From Candidatus Gastranaerophilales bacterium (GTDB lineage Bacteria; Cyanobacteriota; Vampirovibrionia; Gastranaerophilales; Gastranaerophilaceae): 8,439 nucleotides of DNA. Positions 5,534-8,439 of this stretch are shown here, piece by piece (positions within the stretch are counted from its first letter, which is position 1; the number at the start of each line of letters is the position of its first letter). The notes beneath the pieces were generated by a model. That model ran no database searches, was not told the origin of the DNA, and was given only the letters and a program-made list of their open reading frames with translations. The position numbers and the translations under genes are program-made. The stretch spans positions 1 to 8,439 of the forward strand of contig CAAFYU010000093.1 of NCBI GenBank assembly GCA_900767135.1. The letters are read 5' to 3'.

Positions 5534-6888
5534 TACACTGCACAACCTTGTTTTTCTTGTGTTTGATCAATCGAATTTTTTACACGCTGACCTTTTTGTT
5601 CTTTTCTGAACCAATAATAAATAGCTCTTGCAACTCTATTAGAGCTGTGGCGAACAAGTCCTTCTTTGCTATCTTCAATCAACTTTCTGGAAACAAGTCT
5701 GACACCCATTTTCCTCAAATTATCTAAATCTAGCTTAACAGGATAAGAACCGGACAATTGGTACTTTTTAGCCAAGTTAGAAGGCATAAAATCATTCACC
5801 AAAACAGCATCAATAATTTTTTTACTACCGGCATGCTTAATCAAAGCATTTACATGGTCTGTAACACTGTAACCGTCAGTTTCTCCAGGTTGCGTCATAA
5901 TGTTACAAACATATATTTTTTTAGCCTTAGAAATAGCAATTTCATGGGCAATTTCTTTAATCAAAAGATTTGGAGTAACGCTTGTATACAAGCTTCCAGG
6001 GCCTAAGATAATCAATTCCGCATCACGAATTGCGTCAATAACATCGGGCAAAGGTTTGCAAACCTGTGGGTCTGTAAACAATCTCTTAATCTTACCATGA
6101 GCTTCAGGAATATTAGATTCACCATGAATAATTCGTCCATCTTCCATTTCAGCAACAAGCTTCATATCATCAAGAGTTGACGGTAAAACGCGTCCTCTAA
6201 TTGACAAAACGTTAGAAGATTCTTTAACGGCACGAACCATATCACCCGTAATTGAGCAAAGTGCAGTCAAGAACAAGTTCCCAAAACTGTGTCCTTCCAA
6301 GCCTTCACCAGTCTTAAATCTATATTGGAACAATTTTGTAACCAAATCTTCATCATCTGCCAAAGCTGCAATACAGTTTCTGATATCACCAGGAGGCAAA
6401 ACGCCCATTTCTTCACGCAATCTGCCAGAACTTCCACCATCATCACCGACAGTAACAACAGCAGTCACGTTATTTGTAATATTTTTAATTCCACGAAGCA
6501 ACATAGAAAGACCTGTTCCGCCACCAACCGCAACGATTTTAGGACCTCTATTCAACTTTCTTCTTCTATATAAAGTTTCTAACAATGCATGGTTTGAGCC
6601 ACCATCAATCATTGACAAATTAGTCTTCTGCCAACCCTTAAAAAACACGCCTGCACCAAACATTACAACCGCAAACGCAAGCCATTCGGTAGAAAGGTTT
6701 TGAGCGACTTTACGGATAAATTCCATAGTATAAAAAACCGGTTTAATGTCGAACAAAATCAACACACCCAATGTCATCAAAACAGCACCTAAAAATATAA
6801 GTGCAAACCATCTTTTTACCTGTAACCCAGGCATAAGCCACATCACATCTTCCGGCAATTTAACGTTTTTTCTAAAATTCTTTATCAC
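5533..6888 (-). CDS. yvcK: YvcK family UDP-GlcNAc-binding regulator with N-terminal membrane anchor
   Basis: YvcK proteins (CofD-like fold) bind UDP-N-acetylglucosamine and influence growth on gluconeogenic carbon sources, cell shape and wall synthesis. The 451-residue product has the core motifs in order: VGGGTGLS (121-128), DDGGSSGRLR (149-158), PGDIRN (166-171), GHSFGNL (199-205), GPGSLYTS (296-303) and NIMTQPGETDGY (329-340). Ahead of the core are two hydrophobic segments, about 26-46 and 68-85, that should anchor it in the membrane. Bacillus YvcK (about 320 residues) lacks them; cyanobacterial homologues, as I recall, carry such an extension. The GTG start at 6888 is supported by AGAAGG six bases upstream. 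It follows the LamB/YcsF gene after 13 bases and overlaps panB by one base. Confidence 0.94.
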   Translation of the reverse strand: MIKNFRKNVKLPEDVMWLMPGLQVKRWFALIFLGAVLMTLGVLILFDIKPVFYTMEFIRKVAQNLSTEWLAFAVVMFGAGVFFKGWQKTNLSMIDGGSNHALLETLYRRRKLNRGPKIVAVGGGTGLSMLLRGIKNITNNVTAVVTVGDDGGSSGRLREEMGVLPPGDIRNCIAALADDEDLVTKLFQYRFKTGEGLEGHSFGNLFLTALCSITGDMVRAVKESSNVLSIRGRVLPSTLDDMKLVAEMEDGRIIHGESNIPEAHGKIKRLFTDPQVCKPLPDVIDAIRDAELIILGPGSLYTSVTPNLLIKEIAHEIAISKAKKIYVCNIMTQPGETDGYSVTDHVNALIKHAGSKKIIDAVLVNDFMPSNLAKKYQLSGSYPVKLDLDNLRKMGVRLVSRKLIEDSKEGLVRHSSNRVARAIYYWFRKEQKGQRVKNSIDQTQEKQGCAV

Positions 6889-6901
6889 AATTTACCTTCT
6901 T

Positions 6902-7696
6902 CTATTCTACCCAACCTGACAAACATGCGTTTTTGTAATTTACAGGAACAGGAGTTATTACTCTGTGAGCCTGTTTTATCAAATCATAAGAATTTGACAA
7001 TCTATTTGTAAAGTGTATTGTATCAGCTTTCACAACAGTTTTTCCGCCCTCAATATTTGAAACCTGAGAGGTTGCCAAAAGCTGCTTCAAACGCTGAATT
7101 TCAACATCTGTATTTTCATTATCACGAGCAACAGAGTTTACTGTTCCGTCAACATTATACATCTTTTCTAAGCAAATTTCATGTGCAACCGGAATATTAA
7201 TCAATTCACCGGTTTTTTCAGTAATTTCACCTGTTGCTCCGTAATAAACAAGCCACTCTGAACATTTTTTAATAGCTTTTGCAACAGAACAAGCAAATGC
7301 AAAATCTTCTGCACATCGTTTGTACATCGCACCATGTGGTCTAACATGCTCAATTTCCAAATGCATAGACTTTGCAAAAGACATTAACGCCCCAACTTGA
7401 TAAACAACAAGTGCTTCAATTTCATCTTCGTCCAAATCCATATCTCGATACCCAAACCCTTGAATATCATCAAATCCGATATGAGCACCAACTACAACAT
7501 TTTTTTCTTTCGCTTTTAACAAAGCATTGCGAATAGTCAACGGATCACCGGCATGAAAACCGCATGAAATATTCACTGAGCTTGCATAATCCAACAAATC
7601 AAACTCTGCATTATTTTTGTAAATACCAAAGCTTTGTGCCAAATCAATATTGAAATCAATATTTTTTATCTGTTTTCTTTCCATAGTATCTTGCAT
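6902..7696 (-). CDS. LamB/YcsF family protein, divergent PxpA-like (5-oxoprolinase subunit A)
   Basis: PxpA is the subunit of the PxpABC complex that hydrolyses 5-oxoproline to glutamate with ATP. In the 264-residue numbering the family landmarks are DFNIDL (14-19), NISCGFHAGDP (42-52), GAHIGFDD (70-77), GFGYR (80-84), QVGAL (100-104) and HVRPHGAMY (117-125). Several usual residues are changed. DLGE is DLAQ near the N terminus, the later FADR motif reads CLEK, and the C-terminal HGD motif reads HFTN. Enzyme activity is therefore doubtful, and no pxpB or pxpC is in the window, so I give no symbol. ATG 7696 is chosen because AGGA (7705-7708) lies eight bases upstream and the promoter lies between it and the upstream in-frame starts. 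ATG 7702 and 7684 are alternatives. It is the first gene of an operon with yvcK and panB. Confidence 0.82.
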   Translation of the reverse strand: MQDTMERKQIKNIDFNIDLAQSFGIYKNNAEFDLLDYASSVNISCGFHAGDPLTIRNALLKAKEKNVVVGAHIGFDDIQGFGYRDMDLDEDEIEALVVYQVGALMSFAKSMHLEIEHVRPHGAMYKRCAEDFAFACSVAKAIKKCSEWLVYYGATGEITEKTGELINIPVAHEICLEKMYNVDGTVNSVARDNENTDVEIQRLKQLLATSQVSNIEGGKTVVKADTIHFTNRLSNSYDLIKQAHRVITPVPVNYKNACLSGWVE

Positions 7697-7721
7697 AATC
7701 ATCTTCCTATATAATAAACCA

Positions 7722-7750
7722 ATTATAACCGATAAAAAATTAATTACCAA
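7722..7750 (-). promoter_or_regulatory. Promoter of the LamB/YcsF-yvcK-panB operon
   Basis: On the minus strand TTGGTA (7745-7750) and a consensus TATAAT (7722-7727) are 17 bases apart. Transcription would begin near 7715, about 19 bases before ATG 7696, leaving space for the AGGA ribosome site. No terminator is visible between this promoter and the prepilin gene upstream, so some readthrough from that gene is possible. Confidence 0.65.
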
Positions 7751-7785
7751 TATCTTTACATAATATTAATCAGGAATTTTACAAA

Positions 7786-8439
7786 TTACCAGTAATTTAT
7801 CTGCCACCCCTCACGAATAACACGAGCCGCACAAGTATAACCTTGTGATGAACTTTGCGAATTACATAAATTTTTTAATAAAACCTCTTGATAACCATCG
7901 CCCCAAGGTTTTACAAAACCATCAGAATTTATATAAAAGAAGAACAAATCTTTTCCTGCGACATTAGGACCTCTTCTTGAACCATTAACGTCAACAAAAA
8001 TCATTTTTGGCTTTACACCAAGACTATCTGTTTCCGGATTTAAACCAATACATGTACCATCGCTTAACGCTATTGAAGATGTTTCTCCCGTCGAAAACGG
8101 ATTTGAAATATGAACACCGGTCCACCAAACATATTGTGAATAATAATTAAAAACATTGTCAAAAGTCATTGATGAATTTTGATCATAACACAACGATTTT
8201 TCTACGGACTTCGTCTTACCAAACTCCTTTACACCGCTTAGGTACGGAACAAAATACTTATGCAAAACAGCCTCACTATCACTCCACTCTGGCCAAGTAG
8301 TAATTGTCCCATAATCTTTTTCTGCCATTTTTACCGTTTGTTCAATCACTGCATAAGATTTTTTTAAGCGAGAAAGGACTTCTTGCTTTTTATAATTTTG
8401 GATAACACTTGGCAAAGTTAGTGCTGCAACAACACCGAT
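7786..8439 (-). CDS. Type IV prepilin-like protein, 5' end outside the window
   Basis: The frame is open to the window edge, so the N terminus is missing. The first visible residues, IGVVAALTLPSVIQNYKKQE, are the second half of the prepilin helix and match the gene at 3433-4224 closely (IGVVAALTLPTVITNYQKQE). The 217 visible residues contain DVNGSRRGPNVAGKD (codons at 7948-7992). A C-terminal Cys pair spaced CX10C is followed by ARVIREGWQINYW, parallel to LILIDGWKI in the other copy. The rest is diverged, so the two are paralogues with perhaps different positions in a pilus or secretion fibre. An internal TTG at 8415 is not the true start. The stop at 7786 lies 89 bases before the start of the LamB/YcsF gene, in the same direction. 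Confidence 0.88.
   Translation of the reverse strand: MGVVAALTLPSVIQNYKKQEVLSRLKKSYAVIEQTVKMAEKDYGTITTWPEWSDSEAVLHKYFVPYLSGVKEFGKTKSVEKSLCYDQNSSMTFDNVFNYYSQYVWWTGVHISNPFSTGETSSIALSDGTCIGLNPETDSLGVKPKMIFVDVNGSRRGPNVAGKDLFFFYINSDGFVKPWGDGYQEVLLKNLCNSQSSSQGYTCAARVIREGWQINYW

Noticed and set aside
5054..5566. 170-codon plus-strand frame opposite panB
   Set aside because: panB has all its catalytic motifs on the minus strand, and this frame is simply its complement with no domain or ribosome site.
7697..7750. N-terminal extension of the LamB/YcsF protein to codon 7750
   Set aside because: The extension spans the TATAAT promoter and ribosome site, and family members begin close to the DFNxDL motif.
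1..8439. CRISPR array, insertion sequence, prophage or integrated element
   Set aside because: No regularly spaced direct repeats, transposase or integrase frames, terminal inverted repeats or target duplications were seen, and the tRNA-Asp 3' end is not followed by an integrase.

Overview
The window looks like chromosomal DNA from an AT-rich, gut-type bacterium of the non-photosynthetic cyanobacterial sister lineage (Melainabacteria/Vampirovibrionia, probably Gastranaerophilales). The main hints are two prepilin-like genes with the N-terminal signature FTLAEVLITLGIIGVVAAL and a D-x-N-G...G-P-N...G-x-D motif, which I associate with the large prepilin families of that group, and a YvcK protein carrying two N-terminal membrane helices, a form I associate with cyanobacteria. 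The assignment comes from memory and pattern recognition, not from a search.

Left part (1-1440): a tRNA-Asp(GTC) gene on the minus strand has its own promoter and terminator. A plus-strand gene follows for a 251-residue protein with a Cys-His-Asp arrangement typical of papain/transglutaminase-like enzymes. It converges on a small minus-strand gene for an exported protein built from two diverged CX6C repeats. The promoter of that small gene appears to lie partly inside the terminator of the next gene.

Middle (1450-4700): a family GH57 alpha-glucan branching enzyme (minus strand) is followed by a divergently transcribed type IV prepilin-like gene. The prepilin gene has a long, compositionally distinct leader containing a C10 tract. 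A monocistronic rpsT (ribosomal protein S20) comes next, and a strong bidirectional terminator separates it from the convergent operon to its right.

Right part (4733-8439): a compact minus-strand operon reads, in transcription order, LamB/YcsF (PxpA-like) gene, yvcK, panB. The intergenic gap is 13 bases at the first junction and there is a one-base TAATG overlap at the second. Upstream of it, in the same direction, lies a second prepilin-like gene whose 5' end is cut by the window edge. The operon joins a divergent 5-oxoprolinase-A-like protein, a UDP-sugar-binding regulator of carbon flow and cell wall, and the first committed enzyme of pantothenate/CoA synthesis. Why these belong together is not evident from the sequence.

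Most of the window is ordinary housekeeping or lineage-typical DNA. The parts most worth a second look are the C10 tract placed so that +1 slippage would bring an ATG into frame with the prepilin, the Cys-His-Asp protein, the terminator-embedded promoter, and the PxpA-like protein that has lost several family motifs. I see no CRISPR array, transposon, prophage or origin.
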